Shown: piece after piece, positions 8,245 through 17,351 of the stretch
Layout: every line of letters starts with the position of its first letter
How positions within the stretch are numbered: position 1 is the stretch's first letter
Origin: Neobacillus drentensis
Lineage (GTDB): Bacteria > Bacillota > Bacilli > Bacillales > Cytobacillaceae
NCBI RefSeq assembly: GCF_021560175.1
Contig: NZ_CP091110.1
Coordinates: 2,222,001-2,286,000 of the forward strand
DNA length: 64,000 nucleotides
Direction: 5' to 3'
Program-made: the position numbers and the translations under genes
The notes under the pieces: generated by a model
What the model was told of the DNA's origin: nothing
Database searches by the model: none
What the model saw: the letters and a program-made list of their open reading frames with translations, nothing else

Positions 8245-9183
8245 CTAAAACATACTCAACCGATAATTTCTTGATAAAAGTTCCAAAAGTTTAATTCCCG
8301 CCACACTATTACCTTTTTCATCCAGCGCAGGACCAAAAATTCCGATTCCAAATTTACCTGGAACCGCGCCCATAATCCCGCCCGATACCCCACTTTTCGC
8401 CGGAATCCCGATTTTGATGGCAAATTCTCCAGATGCATTATACATACCGCATGTAACCATAAAGGTTTTGCAAATTCGGGCTACATCTTCAGGCATAATC
8501 CTTTTCCCATTAAGAGGATCCATTCCATCCATTGCAAAAATCATCCCGATGCGACCTAGATCCAAACAGTTCATTTCAATAGCACACTGTTTTGTATATA
8601 AATCCAATAATGCGTCGACATCCTCTGTGATGATATGATGCTGCTTAAGAAAATAACATAATGCCCGATTTAAATCAGCTGTTTCGAATTCGGATTGAGC
8701 TACTTGCTCACAATATCCAATGGAAGAGTCATCGGCCAATTCCCGAATAAAGCTTAATAAGCGATGAAACCGATCCGCTATAGAATCCCCTTTGATCATA
8801 TGCGTCACCACAAGTGCTCCTGCATTGATCATGGGGTTTAACGGTTTAGCAGGAGCCATTGTTTCCAATTTGGCAATTGAATTAAACGGGTCTCCTGTTG
8901 GTTCCATTCCCACCCGTTCAAATACATATTGAAATCCTCTTTCCATTAAAACGAGGGCTAAACTTATCACCTTTGAGATACTTTGCAGCGTAATCTTTTT
9001 ATCAATATCACCGGCCGAGATACATTTTCCATCCGGATAATGAATCGCAATGGACAAATCATCCCGATTTGCTTTCCCTAGCTCCGGTATATAGTCTGCA
9101 ACCTTGCCATCTTTTGTATAACGTTTTGCTTCTTCGACTAATAGCTTTAATTCGCTACTTTTTTGACATGGCATTTTCATCAC
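8245..9183 (-). CDS. glsA: glutaminase A
   Basis: Serine-dependent glutaminase (beta-lactamase-like fold) that hydrolyses L-glutamine to glutamate and ammonia in the cytoplasm. About 310 residues, the usual length. The catalytic S-x-x-K motif is SISK (residues 68-71, in [13 protein letters not shown]). Other family blocks present are [29 protein letters not shown] and [14 protein letters not shown]. The start is ambiguous between GTG 9183 and in-frame ATGs at 9180 and 9174. A perfect 10-bp palindrome GTGATATCAC at 9202-9211 lies just upstream and could be an operator. It is convergent with array 1. Confidence 0.93.
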   Translation of the reverse strand: MMKMPCQKSSELKLLVEEAKRYTKDGKVADYIPELGKANRDDLSIAIHYPDGKCISAGDIDKKITLQSISKVISLALVLMERGFQYVFERVGMEPTGDPFNSIAKLETMAPAKPLNPMINAGALVVTHMIKGDSIADRFHRLLSFIRELADDSSIGYCEQVAQSEFETADLNRALCYFLKQHHIITEDVDALLDLYTKQCAIEMNCLDLGRIGMIFAMDGMDPLNGKRIMPEDVARICKTFMVTCGMYNASGEFAIKIGIPAKSGVSGGIMGAVPGKFGIGIFGPALDEKGNSVAGIKLLELLSRNYRLSMF

Positions 9184-9582
9184 CCATAGTAGTATAGGCC
9201 TGTGATATCACCCTCATTCATCAGCTATAATGGATCTTGTATAAAAATCGATTGGGAGTATGTGATTATGATGAATAACTGCTAATAATAGACAAATCCA
9301 TGTCAATTAACACATGTATGAACCATTGCCAAACATTCAGATAATCATAAATAATTTTACAAAAAATTTAGAAATTAGTGTTTCGAAGCTTTTTCCTTGA
9401 AAAAAGTACTCAATTACTCTATTATATTTCTTTGTTAATTAATTTTTTATAGTGTATATATTGTTTAATAAAAAAAGGCTCGTGGGAATATCAATTTTTA
9501 TAAAAAGTTGCTTTTTATAATTGTTATTAAAAATCGATCCACCTAAATAATCCATACCGGCCAATCGAAAGGGGAATTAGAG
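9184..9582. other. 399-bp AT-rich intergenic region
   Basis: The region between the divergent glutaminase and DUF1641 genes. No ORF is supported. It holds the GTGATATCAC palindrome near glsA, a promoter-like pair for the DUF1641-ndh operon (9432-9460) and a small hairpin TATAAAAAG-TTG-CTTTTTATA near 9499-9519. I looked for a Rex box, as known for B. subtilis ndh, and found no convincing one. Confidence 0.6.
9432..9460 (+). promoter_or_regulatory. putative sigma-A promoter of the DUF1641-ndh operon
   Basis: TTGTTA at 9432-9437 and TATATA at 9455-9460, 17-bp spacer, leaving a leader of about 115 nt. Confidence 0.5.
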
Positions 9583-9999
9583 ATGTTAGAAGTTATGGAA
9601 AAATCAAAGGAATTCAAAGCAGAACAACTGGATGTCCTTGACCAATTGTTAAAGCCAGAGGTTCAGGAGTCCTTGACTACTTTAGTGGAGCAGCTTCCAA
9701 AACTGACCGAACTTGTGAATATTTTAACAAAATCGTATGACTTTGCTCAGTCAGTTGCTACGGACGAAGTATTAAAAAACGATACAGTCGGTGCCATTAC
9801 AGAGATTGTTGAACCTATTAAAGATACAGTGAAAAGCGTTGCTGCAACAGTGATCGAAGCAAAAGATCGTGCAGAGGATAGTAATGAAGTGATTGGTTTA
9901 TTCGGACTTTTGAAAATGATTAAAGATCCTCAAGCTCAAAAGCTTTTCCGTTTCGTTAACGCATACCTTGAAGTTTCCGGAGAACGTTCAGCAAAATAA
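9583..9999 (+). CDS. yjlC: DUF1641 domain protein, YjlC-like
   Basis: A 138-residue soluble alpha-helical protein (EVQESLTTLVEQLPKLTELVNIL... IGLFGLLKMIKDPQAQKLFRFVNAYLE) of the DUF1641 family. It has no membrane segment, and AAAGGGG precedes the ATG. The downstream gene, 36 bp away, is a type II NADH dehydrogenase, reproducing the B. subtilis yjlC-ndh (yjlD) operon. The family also pairs with other oxidoreductases such as formate dehydrogenase-like proteins, so it is probably an accessory factor or regulator of its oxidoreductase partner. Its biochemical function is unknown. Confidence 0.85.
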   Translation: MLEVMEKSKEFKAEQLDVLDQLLKPEVQESLTTLVEQLPKLTELVNILTKSYDFAQSVATDEVLKNDTVGAITEIVEPIKDTVKSVAATVIEAKDRAEDSNEVIGLFGLLKMIKDPQAQKLFRFVNAYLEVSGERSAK

Positions 10000-10035
10000 T
10001 TATTACAATACATCCATAGAGACGGGGGAGAGACC

Positions 10036-11214
10036 ATGTCAAAAAAAGTTGTCATCTTAGGTGCCGGTTATGGCGGACTATTAGCTGCAATGAATATTCG
10101 TAAATATTTAAATAAAGATCAAGCACAAGTAACTGTGATTAATCAGTACCCTACACACCAAATTATCACAGAGCTTCACCGTTTGGCTGCAGGAAGTGTG
10201 GCAGAACAAGCTGTTGCGATGCCTTTAGCGAAGCTATTCAAAGGAAAAGATATTGATCTTAAAATCGCAAAGGTTGAATCTTTCTCTGCAGATCAGAAAG
10301 AAGTAAAACTATCAGATGGATCTTCTTTATCCTATGATGCGTTAGTCGTAGCATTGGGAAGCAAAACTGCTTACTTCGGTATTCCAGGGTTAGAAGAAAA
10401 CAGCATGGTGTTAAAATCAGCAGACGATGCCAATAAAATCTATCAACATATCGAAGAACGAATTGCTGAATATGCCAAAACTAAAAATGAAGCAGATGCA
10501 ACGATCCTTATTGGCGGCGGCGGTTTAACCGGCGTTGAGTTGGTAGGAGAAATTGCGGATATGATGCCTAAACTTGCGAGAAGCTATGGCGTAAATCCTA
10601 AAGAAGTTAAGCTGATGCTAGTTGAAGCAGGTCCTAGGATCTTACCAGTGTTACCAGCAGCTTTAATCGAACGTGCAACTGCAAGTCTAGAAGCTCGTGG
10701 TGTTCAGTTCTTAACAGGTCTTCCTGTAACAAACGTGGACGGAAATGTCATTGATTTAAAAGATGGACAAAAGATTACCGCTAATACTTTTGTTTGGACT
10801 GGCGGCGTACAAGGTAATCCACTAGTCGGTCAATCAGGCCTTGATGTGGATCGTGGACGCGCAACTGTAAATGAATATCTTCAATCTACTTCCCATAAAG
10901 ACGTATTTGTTGTCGGTGACAGTGCGGTTGTTTTTGGAGAAGATGGACGCCCATTACCTCCTACTGCCCAAATAGCTTGGCAAATGGGAGAGCAAACAGG
11001 CTACAATGTATTTGCTTTCTTGGAAAATAAATCATTTAAAGAGTTTACTCAAGTTAACTCTGGAACACTAGCAAGCTTGGGACGTAAAGATGCAGTTGCT
11101 TCCATTGGTGCTAACTCCATCCCACTTAAAGGACTTCCAGCTTCGTTAATGAAAGAAGCTAGTAATGTTCGATATTTATCACATATTAAAGCATTATATA
11201 GTTTAGCTTATTAA
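10036..11214 (+). CDS. ndh: type II NADH dehydrogenase (NADH:menaquinone oxidoreductase)
   Basis: A 392-residue flavoprotein that passes electrons from NADH to menaquinone at the membrane surface without proton pumping. The FAD-binding motif VILGAGYGGLLAAMN is at the N-terminus and the NADH-binding motif ILIGGGGLTGVELVGEIA is near residue 155. VFVVGDSAVVF is the second FAD motif, and the end (VRYLSHIKALYSLAY) is the amphipathic membrane-associating tail. The length agrees with B. subtilis YjlD/Ndh, and the DUF1641 gene upstream reproduces that operon. The ribosome site is GGGGGAGAGACC. Confidence 0.92.
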   Translation: MSKKVVILGAGYGGLLAAMNIRKYLNKDQAQVTVINQYPTHQIITELHRLAAGSVAEQAVAMPLAKLFKGKDIDLKIAKVESFSADQKEVKLSDGSSLSYDALVVALGSKTAYFGIPGLEENSMVLKSADDANKIYQHIEERIAEYAKTKNEADATILIGGGGLTGVELVGEIADMMPKLARSYGVNPKEVKLMLVEAGPRILPVLPAALIERATASLEARGVQFLTGLPVTNVDGNVIDLKDGQKITANTFVWTGGVQGNPLVGQSGLDVDRGRATVNEYLQSTSHKDVFVVGDSAVVFGEDGRPLPPTAQIAWQMGEQTGYNVFAFLENKSFKEFTQVNSGTLASLGRKDAVASIGANSIPLKGLPASLMKEASNVRYLSHIKALYSLAY

Positions 11215-11302
11215 TTCTATTGGTTTTAACGTTTTGTTCGGTCGGACATTATTTCTATCTTTCCATAATATTCTCTTTAGGGAGATTAGGCTTATTTATA
11301 GT

Positions 11303-11341
11303 AAAACCACGGCGTTCCATTAAATGCTGTGGTTTTATTAT
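11303..11341 (+). terminator. terminator of the DUF1641-ndh operon
   Basis: Eleven-pair stem AAAACCACGGC/GCTGTGGTTTT (one wobble), followed by ATTATTATTT. Confidence 0.75.
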
Positions 11342-11365
11342 TATTTAAAAAATAATATAAACATA

Positions 11366-11394
11366 TTGTCACATACCTACAATCGTGTTACTAT
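11366..11394 (+). promoter_or_regulatory. sigma-A promoter of the PyrR-type leader
   Basis: TTGTCA at 11366-11371 and TACTAT at 11389-11394, 17-bp spacer. Transcription would begin near 11401, just ahead of the PyrR-type stem-loop. Confidence 0.75.
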
Positions 11395-11409
11395 TAGATG
11401 AAATTAATT

Positions 11410-11513
11410 CCTTTAACTTGGTCCAGAGAGGCCAAAAAGGCAAAAGTAAACTTTATATATGTATTTATGTATATAATGCCCTTTTGTCCATTGGATAAAA
11501 GGGCTTTTATTTT
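11410..11513 (+). promoter_or_regulatory. PyrR-type transcription attenuator (leader RNA)
   Basis: Bases 11410-11440 form the anti-antiterminator stem-loop known from Bacillus pyr leaders. They hold the outer pair CCTTT/AAAGG, the inner pair TTGG/CCAA and the PyrR-recognised core TCCAGAGAGG. Bases 11478-11513 form a terminator (GCCCTTTTGTCC / GGATAAAAGGGC, then TTTTATTTT). The stretch GGCAAAAG at about 11439-11446 can instead pair with CTTTTGTCC in the terminator's 5' arm, giving the antiterminator. In the known mechanism, UMP-bound PyrR stabilises the first stem so that the terminator forms. The regulated gene is the MFS transporter starting 54 bp later. Confidence 0.87.
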
Positions 11514-11566
11514 GCCGACTATCTTTTAATCAAAGTCCCGTGAGGCTTGAAAGGAGAACGACAAAA

Positions 11567-12790
11567 ATGGATTATCGTAAAAAAACAGTAGTTGCATCAG
11601 TAGCAGGTTTAACACTTGAGGGTATGGATATTATGTTCATCTCCTTTGCCATGTCAATGATTATTGCCCAGTTTCATATTGATATGGTATCGGGAGGTCT
11701 TATTTCCTCCATTACAAACATAGGAATGCTAGCTGGAGGAATGATTTTCGGTATTTTGGCAGATAAATTCGGGAGAGTTCGAGTATTTACCTATACGATT
11801 CTACTATTTGCGATTGGAACAGCGTTAACAGGGCTGGCTCAAAATATTGAACAGGTTTACGCCTTTCGATTTATAGCGGGTTTAGGTGCAGGTGGAGAAT
11901 ATGGGATTGGTATGGCGCTTGTCGCGGAAGCATGGCCAAAGAATAAACAGGGGCGCGCTTCTTCCTACGTTAGTATCGGTGCTCAATACGGTGTGATCCT
12001 TGCAGCACTTCTAAGTGCCATGATTCTTCCTGCCTGGGGATGGAGAGGATTGTTTTTCGTCGGCTTGGTTCCAGTTATCTTCGCTTTTATCGTAAGAAGG
12101 AAATTAGACGAATCGCCTGTTTGGGTAGAGGCACAAAAGCAAAAACAACTTCTGCCTCGGCAAGGGAAATTAAAGCAATTGTTTGCTGATCCGAGAACTT
12201 CAGTCACAACGATTGCGTTAGCCATTATGGCTACTGTCCAAATTGCAGGTTATAATGGTTTGATGATTTGGCTGCCATCGATGCTTCAGCAATCTCAAGG
12301 ATTATCCGTATCTAATTCGGCTCTTTGGACGATTAGCACGGCTGTAGGGATGATTGCCGGAATGTTAACATTTGGCCAATTTATCGATCGATTCGGAATG
12401 AAGCGCTCATATGGAATGTTCCTTGCTGCTTCTGCTTTAGCGGTGTTCTTATATTCCTATGCATCAGGAAGTGCAGGCCTTTTAATCGGCGGGGCGCTTG
12501 TCGGATTTTTCTCAAATGGAATGTTTGCCGGATATGGTGCCTTAATCAGTAATTATTATCCAGTTGAAATTCGCAGCACAGCAACCAATACCATCTTTAA
12601 CTTTGGCAGAGCATTGGGCGGATTATCTCCCATTTTAGTTGGTTACATCCTGCAGCATACAAATGTAAAGGTCGCAATGGGCTATCTTGCCGTACTTTAC
12701 TGCATCTCCTTTATCGCTATGATTAGTTTGAAAAAAGGAAAAGGTTCTAAAAAACAGCTCCCTGTATTTTCTAAAGTGGAGTCCTTTTAA
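11567..12790 (+). CDS. MFS transporter (aromatic acid/H+ symporter-like) under PyrR-type control
   Basis: A 407-residue integral membrane transporter with about 12 hydrophobic segments. The loop 2-3 MFS motif is GILADKFGRVRV. LEGMDIMFISF at the start and GAGGEYGIGMALVAE in TM4 resemble the AAHS/sugar-porter-like group that carries organic acids with protons. ATG 11567 is chosen because AAAGGAGAACG precedes it; an in-frame GTG at 11540 lacks such a site. It stands alone between a PyrR-type attenuator and a terminator, so expression should rise when UMP is low. A pyrimidine precursor such as orotate, or another pyrimidine, is the inferred cargo. The fold is certain, the cargo is inference. Confidence 0.88.
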   Translation: MDYRKKTVVASVAGLTLEGMDIMFISFAMSMIIAQFHIDMVSGGLISSITNIGMLAGGMIFGILADKFGRVRVFTYTILLFAIGTALTGLAQNIEQVYAFRFIAGLGAGGEYGIGMALVAEAWPKNKQGRASSYVSIGAQYGVILAALLSAMILPAWGWRGLFFVGLVPVIFAFIVRRKLDESPVWVEAQKQKQLLPRQGKLKQLFADPRTSVTTIALAIMATVQIAGYNGLMIWLPSMLQQSQGLSVSNSALWTISTAVGMIAGMLTFGQFIDRFGMKRSYGMFLAASALAVFLYSYASGSAGLLIGGALVGFFSNGMFAGYGALISNYYPVEIRSTATNTIFNFGRALGGLSPILVGYILQHTNVKVAMGYLAVLYCISFIAMISLKKGKGSKKQLPVFSKVESF

Positions 12791-12791
12791 G

Positions 12792-12828
12792 AAAAAACCC
12801 AAGTGAATGTACTTCACTTGGGTTTTTT
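12792..12828. terminator. bidirectional-looking terminator after the MFS gene
   Basis: Perfect 15-bp stem AAAAAACCCAAGTGA/TCACTTGGGTTTTTT with a 7-nt loop. The T run lies within the 3' arm. Confidence 0.88.
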
Positions 12829-12928
12829 GTCTAGTTGGGAGATAATAATATAAGAGGGCATTTTAACTTATTTATATATTAAAAATGCGTATAAAGTTGA
12901 ATTAGGTATGTAGAAAGAAGTGAAAAGA

Positions 12929-14851
12929 ATGAAAGAAATCCCCTCGATCTCTTCATCGATTATTAAACAGGCTTTATCGGTTAATAAAAAGCCGTTCCCA
13001 TGGTTAAAGGCATTTTCGGCAGGGGTAGCTGCGTCTTTGCCTATTTTGATTGGCTTATTATTAGGCAATTTTAAATATGGGTTGATCGCTGGAATGGGTG
13101 GTTTCACCTATCTTTACGTATTTAATATTCCATATGCTCAGAGGGCTAAAAAAATATTTTTTGTCTTAGTTGCTTTGTCTGTACTAACTGCGTTAGGGAC
13201 ACTTGTTGCTCCATATCCAATGGCAATTGCCATTTTAATGGGGCTGATTGGAGCCGCAGCCATATTCTCTTTTGGAGCATTAAGAATTACAGGTCCTTCG
13301 GCCATCTTTTTTGTTCTGGTTTTTTCAATGACAACAGGTATGCCTGTTCAGCCAGAACTAGCCCTTGTTCGAGCAGGACTTGTTTTCCTTGGCGGGAGTC
13401 TGTCGTGGATCATTGCGATGCTTGGTTATTTTTTTGACCCGCATGGTCCAGAAAAGGGTGTAATGAAAAGGACCTTACTCGAGCTAGCAACATTTCTTGA
13501 TTCTGTCGGAACTGAACGTTTTAACGAGTCGAGACATCGTGTCATGTCAATATTGAATGAGGCCGAAGGAACACTTGCTTCGGGTTATATTTCCTGGAAT
13601 CAAACAGACTTTTTTAAAAGATTATATGTATTAAATAATTCGGCTCGTGCGTTATTCACGTACATACTTGAAAATTATTCCGAACATCCTGTCAAGTTAC
13701 CATCTGAATTAGGGCATTCGCTTCGGAAAATGACTTTATCGTTAGACACTAAAAGGAAGGGTCATTATTCCGAACAAAAAATTTTACAGCCGGATGTAAT
13801 GGATGATCAAATTGCTTACTTGTTTAAACTCATCTATGATGCAGATGCAATCTTTAACGAACCCGCTTCTAAAATTAATAAAGAAGTTGAATTTGCGAAG
13901 TCCTCCACAAAGACTGTGCTTGGGGGGGCATTTGACAAAAATTCGATTATTTTTATTTCAGCTTTAAGATTTGGTATTGTCACAACGATAGCGGCCATTA
14001 TCGCTTTTCAATTTGGACTTGTGCGGTCTTACTGGGTACCGTTATCCTGTGTAGCTGTTATGTCAGGATTCTCGATTGTGGCCACCTTTCATCGTGCTAT
14101 CCAAAGAGGAATTGGTACATTGCTAGGAATCTTAATCGCAAGTATCATACTTTCCTTTCATCCGAGTGGTTATTTAATTGCTATGCTTGTTTTATTATTA
14201 ACGTTTATAACAGAGCTGTTTATCGTGAAAAATTATGGATTAGCCGCACTGTTTTTTACACCGAACGCTTTACTTATGGCTGAAAGCACCAGTTTGGGGA
14301 ATTTTAACTTTACCTATTTTGCTTCTGCAAGAATGATGGATGTTTTAATTGGCAGTATCATTGGTCTCTTGGGAGTATGGTTAGTAGGGAGGAGGTCGGC
14401 CTCTAGTCGTATTCCTCACCTGATATCGAAAACGATTCGGAGTCAAGCACAATTGTTGATTATTCTATTCTCTGACCAAGGAAAAGGGTTAAAGTCGAGA
14501 GAAAACAGAGGGTTAAGCAAGATGAAAACGAATATCTATAATTTAAAAACCCTATATAATACAGCTTTAGGTGAAGTTCCTGCTGATCGAAAAGCGTTGG
14601 ATTATTACTGGACTGTGGTATTCTCCATCGAACATTTAGGCTATTTATTGGAAGATTGTGCTAAAACAGGTACCCGACGGCCCCTTTCGGATGAGATACT
14701 AGCCCAATTGCTTTATGTTTGTGAAACAATGGCCATCGCGGCAGATCTGAAAAGGTCGCCAACTATGAGAAGAGTTCCTGAAATAGAACCATTTCCAGGC
14801 ATCCAAAATGAGATTGTAAATTTACAAAAAGGACTTCAAACAAGCGACTAG
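12929..14851 (+). CDS. FUSC family membrane protein (aromatic acid exporter-like)
   Basis: A 640-residue membrane protein with the two-block architecture of FUSC/YccS/AaeB proteins. A first hydrophobic block of about six segments (residues about 20-165) precedes a soluble helical region of about 175 residues. A second block (residues about 340-485) contains the FUSC signature region YWVPLSCVAVMSGF... AIQRGIGTLLGILIA, and a soluble C-terminal tail follows. The family exports hydroxylated aromatic acids or related compounds. ATG 12929 is taken because AGAAAGAAG sits 8 nt upstream; GTG 12920 is the alternative. It precedes a MarR-regulated efflux set, but a hairpin separates them. Confidence 0.85.
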   Translation: MKEIPSISSSIIKQALSVNKKPFPWLKAFSAGVAASLPILIGLLLGNFKYGLIAGMGGFTYLYVFNIPYAQRAKKIFFVLVALSVLTALGTLVAPYPMAIAILMGLIGAAAIFSFGALRITGPSAIFFVLVFSMTTGMPVQPELALVRAGLVFLGGSLSWIIAMLGYFFDPHGPEKGVMKRTLLELATFLDSVGTERFNESRHRVMSILNEAEGTLASGYISWNQTDFFKRLYVLNNSARALFTYILENYSEHPVKLPSELGHSLRKMTLSLDTKRKGHYSEQKILQPDVMDDQIAYLFKLIYDADAIFNEPASKINKEVEFAKSSTKTVLGGAFDKNSIIFISALRFGIVTTIAAIIAFQFGLVRSYWVPLSCVAVMSGFSIVATFHRAIQRGIGTLLGILIASIILSFHPSGYLIAMLVLLLTFITELFIVKNYGLAALFFTPNALLMAESTSLGNFNFTYFASARMMDVLIGSIIGLLGVWLVGRRSASSRIPHLISKTIRSQAQLLIILFSDQGKGLKSRENRGLSKMKTNIYNLKTLYNTALGEVPADRKALDYYWTVVFSIEHLGYLLEDCAKTGTRRPLSDEILAQLLYVCETMAIAADLKRSPTMRRVPEIEPFPGIQNEIVNLQKGLQTSD

Positions 14852-14856
14852 TATGC

Positions 14857-14890
14857 AAAAAAGGCCCCTCATTGATGACGGGCCTTTGAT
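14857..14890 (+). terminator. terminator-like hairpin after the FUSC gene
   Basis: Stem AAAGGCCC/GGGCCTTT with a 12-nt loop, followed by GATTCTGTTCCTT, a weak T tract. Confidence 0.6.
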
Positions 14891-14922
14891 TCTGTTCCTT
14901 ACATTTATCTAGGTGCTTGCAT

Positions 14923-14951
14923 TTGCTTGTCCAGAACCCAAGTATTATACT
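14923..14951 (+). promoter_or_regulatory. sigma-A promoter of the MarR gene with overlapping palindrome
   Basis: TTGCTT at 14923-14928 and TATACT at 14946-14951 with a 17-bp spacer. The palindrome AGTAT-T-ATACT (14941-14951) covers the -10 box. It shares the 9-bp core GTATAATAC, in the opposite orientation, with the palindrome over the promoter of the downstream MFS gene. This is the expected pattern for autoregulation by the MarR protein. Confidence 0.7.
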
Positions 14952-15007
14952 AAAATCAGTTTGTTTACCATAAGAAGAACCGTTTGCTTTATAAGGGGGA
15001 AGGACTT

Positions 15008-15433
15008 TTGAATCGCGACTCACTCCAATCTATTGAATATGAAATTGCCTTGTTGGTTCGGCTTACAACAGCTTATAGTCCTAAATTAGGTGAATTGGAC
15101 CGTTCAGAGTATCTTATATTGAGTGAAATTAATGAAAATGGCCCGCTGGCGATTAATGTTATTGCTGAAAAACTAATGTTAAACATATCAACAGCGAGCA
15201 GGCAGGTTGGTACGTTAGAAACCAAAGAATATATTAAACGTTTTCCAGACCCAGGCAATGGCAGAATTAGTCTAATTGAAATGACCAATAAGGGAAAAGA
15301 GATCTTAAACATTGTTCAAACTGCTCGCTATAAGTTTTATTCCGAAGTACTTCAACATTGGTCGAAGACAGAATTAGAACAATTGGAGGATAACTTAGTT
15401 CGTTTAAATATGGATTTTAAAAAAAGGAAATGA
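15008..15433 (+). CDS. MarR family transcriptional regulator (YhbI-like)
   Basis: A 141-residue winged-helix regulator. The recognition region is PLAINVIAEKLMLNISTASRQVGTLETKEYI and the wing is RFPDPGNGRISLIEMTNKGKEIL, with helices for dimerisation at both ends. TTG at 15008 is chosen because AAGGGGGAAGGA precedes it; a TTG 24 bases upstream has no such site. It is followed by a DHA2 MFS pump and a fusion protein, like the B. subtilis yhbI-yhbJ-yhcA set but in a different order. It probably represses both itself and the pump through a shared palindrome overlapping both -10 boxes. Confidence 0.9.
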   Translation: MNRDSLQSIEYEIALLVRLTTAYSPKLGELDRSEYLILSEINENGPLAINVIAEKLMLNISTASRQVGTLETKEYIKRFPDPGNGRISLIEMTNKGKEILNIVQTARYKFYSEVLQHWSKTELEQLEDNLVRLNMDFKKRK

Positions 15434-15544
15434 TCCTATTTTTAATATTTCCCAAAAATTAAGAATAACTGTATATGGAGAAGGATTGTGACCTGTTGTC
15501 ACGATCTTTTTTGTTTTCACTATTGTATAAAATAAAGTTTATCA

Positions 15545-15576
15545 TTGATTTTTTTGTTATAAGTTGTATAATACAA
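15545..15576 (+). promoter_or_regulatory. sigma-A promoter of the efflux genes with MarR-type operator
   Basis: TTGATT at 15545-15550 and TATAAT at 15567-15572 with a 16-bp spacer. The palindrome TTGTAT-A-ATACAA (15564-15576) covers the -10 box and matches the core found over the MarR promoter. Confidence 0.75.
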
Positions 15577-15672
15577 GTTGCCGTATGCAATATAGATATG
15601 GTGATTATGTTGACAAGCATTATGAAACAAAACTATTACGAAATTTTTCAGATATTGAAAGGAGGAAAATTG

Positions 15673-17307
15673 ATGAGTCGACAAATCAATACGGCAGCTT
15701 CAGAGACTGAAAAAGTTGCTGTCCCACAATATTTGGTTATATCCATCTTGACAATCCTTGCGATTGGTTCACAGTATTTTTCTAATCTGTCCTACATCTT
15801 AAACCAAGGAATTATTCAAAACGGACTGGGGCTAGGTTCAAATCATTTGCTAATCCCATCTACATTATCGAATTTGGCATTTGCACTCGGTGTGCCACTG
15901 GGTTCAGTACTCACGAGGAAGTTTGGATTAAGAAAAAATTATTTAAGGTTTGTGTTTATCTTTTTATGTGGCTCCATTATTTCTGCTCTATCACCTGGAC
16001 TGATTATTTTAATTGTAGGTAGAATCATTCAAGGTTTAAGTGCAGGAATGCTTTTCTTAACCATTTTGCCAGTTAGTCTAAAATCCTTCCCAAACGCCAT
16101 CCGAAATACCTTTTTGTTTATGGTCATTACCGGATTATTTGGATCGAGTGCCATTGGAGCTTTATTCGGTTCGATTTCTTTAAGAGCTGATGCATGGCGT
16201 TGGTTATTTGTTTTAAATGTTATTGCATCAATATGCTGCTTAATAATTGGTTTTTTTGGTTTGCCTAAGCAAGAAGAGCCTGTTCATGATCATAGTCCCG
16301 TGGATAAAACAGGCGTATTTTTGTTAAGTCTTCTTATGATTGTACTAGCATTTCCACTATGTAATTTGTTAGAAAAAGGGTTTACTTCCTTATATGTTTG
16401 GCCCTTTCTACTTGCAGGGCTAATCTTGTTACTTTTGTTTATTTATGTGGACGTAAAAGCCGAAACACCCATCGTTCCGTTTCGGACCTTAAAGGCACCA
16501 AAACCTATTTCCGGAACCATTATGGCTGTCGCATCCCATGTTTCGCTTATCGTGGCCATTGCAGGGATAAACGGATTTTTAAGAAATAATTTGAACCTGC
16601 CATTTTTATATTTAAGCCATTTTTACTTTTGGTTTTTTGCAGGCATTTTGTTTACTGCCATATTCAAAACCCTATTTTATGACAAATGGGGGGCCGGCGT
16701 ACTTGGAATAATGGGCTCACTTATCGTTTTATATATAAGCATTAAGTGGAGAGTGATTGGTCCAGAAACAACTTTATCTTCATTATATTTTCAAGTTGCC
16801 TGTTTGGGCGCCGGGATCAGTATGACTCTCGTTTCAGGTGCACTTGGAACTGCATTAGCCGGAGATATTCATCAGGCATCTATGAGGTCCGTCACCTTGC
16901 ACTCTATTCGAAATTTTATTGGTGCAGTTATTTCACCAGTGATCGGCTGGTTTTTAACAAGACAAAACGCTCAAAACTATGAAGACATACGCGGACAAGT
17001 TGACCCAAATAGTTCAGAATTTAAATCGGAAATGACAAAATTAATTCGTTCCTTAATGGGGAAACACGTGTCTTTATCCGATGCAAAAAGTACAGCAGCT
17101 TATGAACTAGTCGCCAATTCTAAAAAATCAGCTATTTTGGGTGCCTATCATGATTTGTTTACGTTCTTACTTGTTCTCAGCATTATTATGCTGATTGGCT
17201 CAATAGGAAAAACTTTGACTGGCAAAGGACGGTCATTGGTTCAGAAACAGAAGAGAGTGCTCTTACCAGATAAAAAAGCGAAAGCTGGAATGGAGACATC
17301 TGTTTAA
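15673..17307 (+). CDS. DHA2-type MFS multidrug efflux pump (EmrB/YhcA-like)
   Basis: A 544-residue membrane protein with about 14 hydrophobic segments, the DHA2 size class. The MFS loop motif is GSVLTRKFGLRKNYLRF, the export motif C region is VITGLFGSSAIGALFGSISL, and GRIIQGLSAGMLF marks TM4. The start at 15673 has AAAGGAGGAAAATTG upstream. The longer open frame from 15475 runs through the promoter and is not coding. With the fusion protein 44 bp downstream it should form a drug or toxic-compound exporter, under the MarR regulator just upstream. The compound exported is unknown. Confidence 0.9.
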   Translation: MSRQINTAASETEKVAVPQYLVISILTILAIGSQYFSNLSYILNQGIIQNGLGLGSNHLLIPSTLSNLAFALGVPLGSVLTRKFGLRKNYLRFVFIFLCGSIISALSPGLIILIVGRIIQGLSAGMLFLTILPVSLKSFPNAIRNTFLFMVITGLFGSSAIGALFGSISLRADAWRWLFVLNVIASICCLIIGFFGLPKQEEPVHDHSPVDKTGVFLLSLLMIVLAFPLCNLLEKGFTSLYVWPFLLAGLILLLLFIYVDVKAETPIVPFRTLKAPKPISGTIMAVASHVSLIVAIAGINGFLRNNLNLPFLYLSHFYFWFFAGILFTAIFKTLFYDKWGAGVLGIMGSLIVLYISIKWRVIGPETTLSSLYFQVACLGAGISMTLVSGALGTALAGDIHQASMRSVTLHSIRNFIGAVISPVIGWFLTRQNAQNYEDIRGQVDPNSSEFKSEMTKLIRSLMGKHVSLSDAKSTAAYELVANSKKSAILGAYHDLFTFLLVLSIIMLIGSIGKTLTGKGRSLVQKQKRVLLPDKKAKAGMETSV

Positions 17308-17351
17308 ATTTACAAGGAAATTTTTAAAATATGTGAGGAGAGATTTCAAAC

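Noticed and set aside
9420-9582. Rex-binding site upstream of the DUF1641-ndh operon
   Set aside because: Expected from B. subtilis, but only partial matches such as TTGTTAATTAA were found, with no proper inverted repeat.
15475-15672. 66-codon N-terminal extension of the DHA2 pump
   Set aside because: It contains the promoter and operator of the gene. The AAAGGAGG site is directly in front of ATG 15673.
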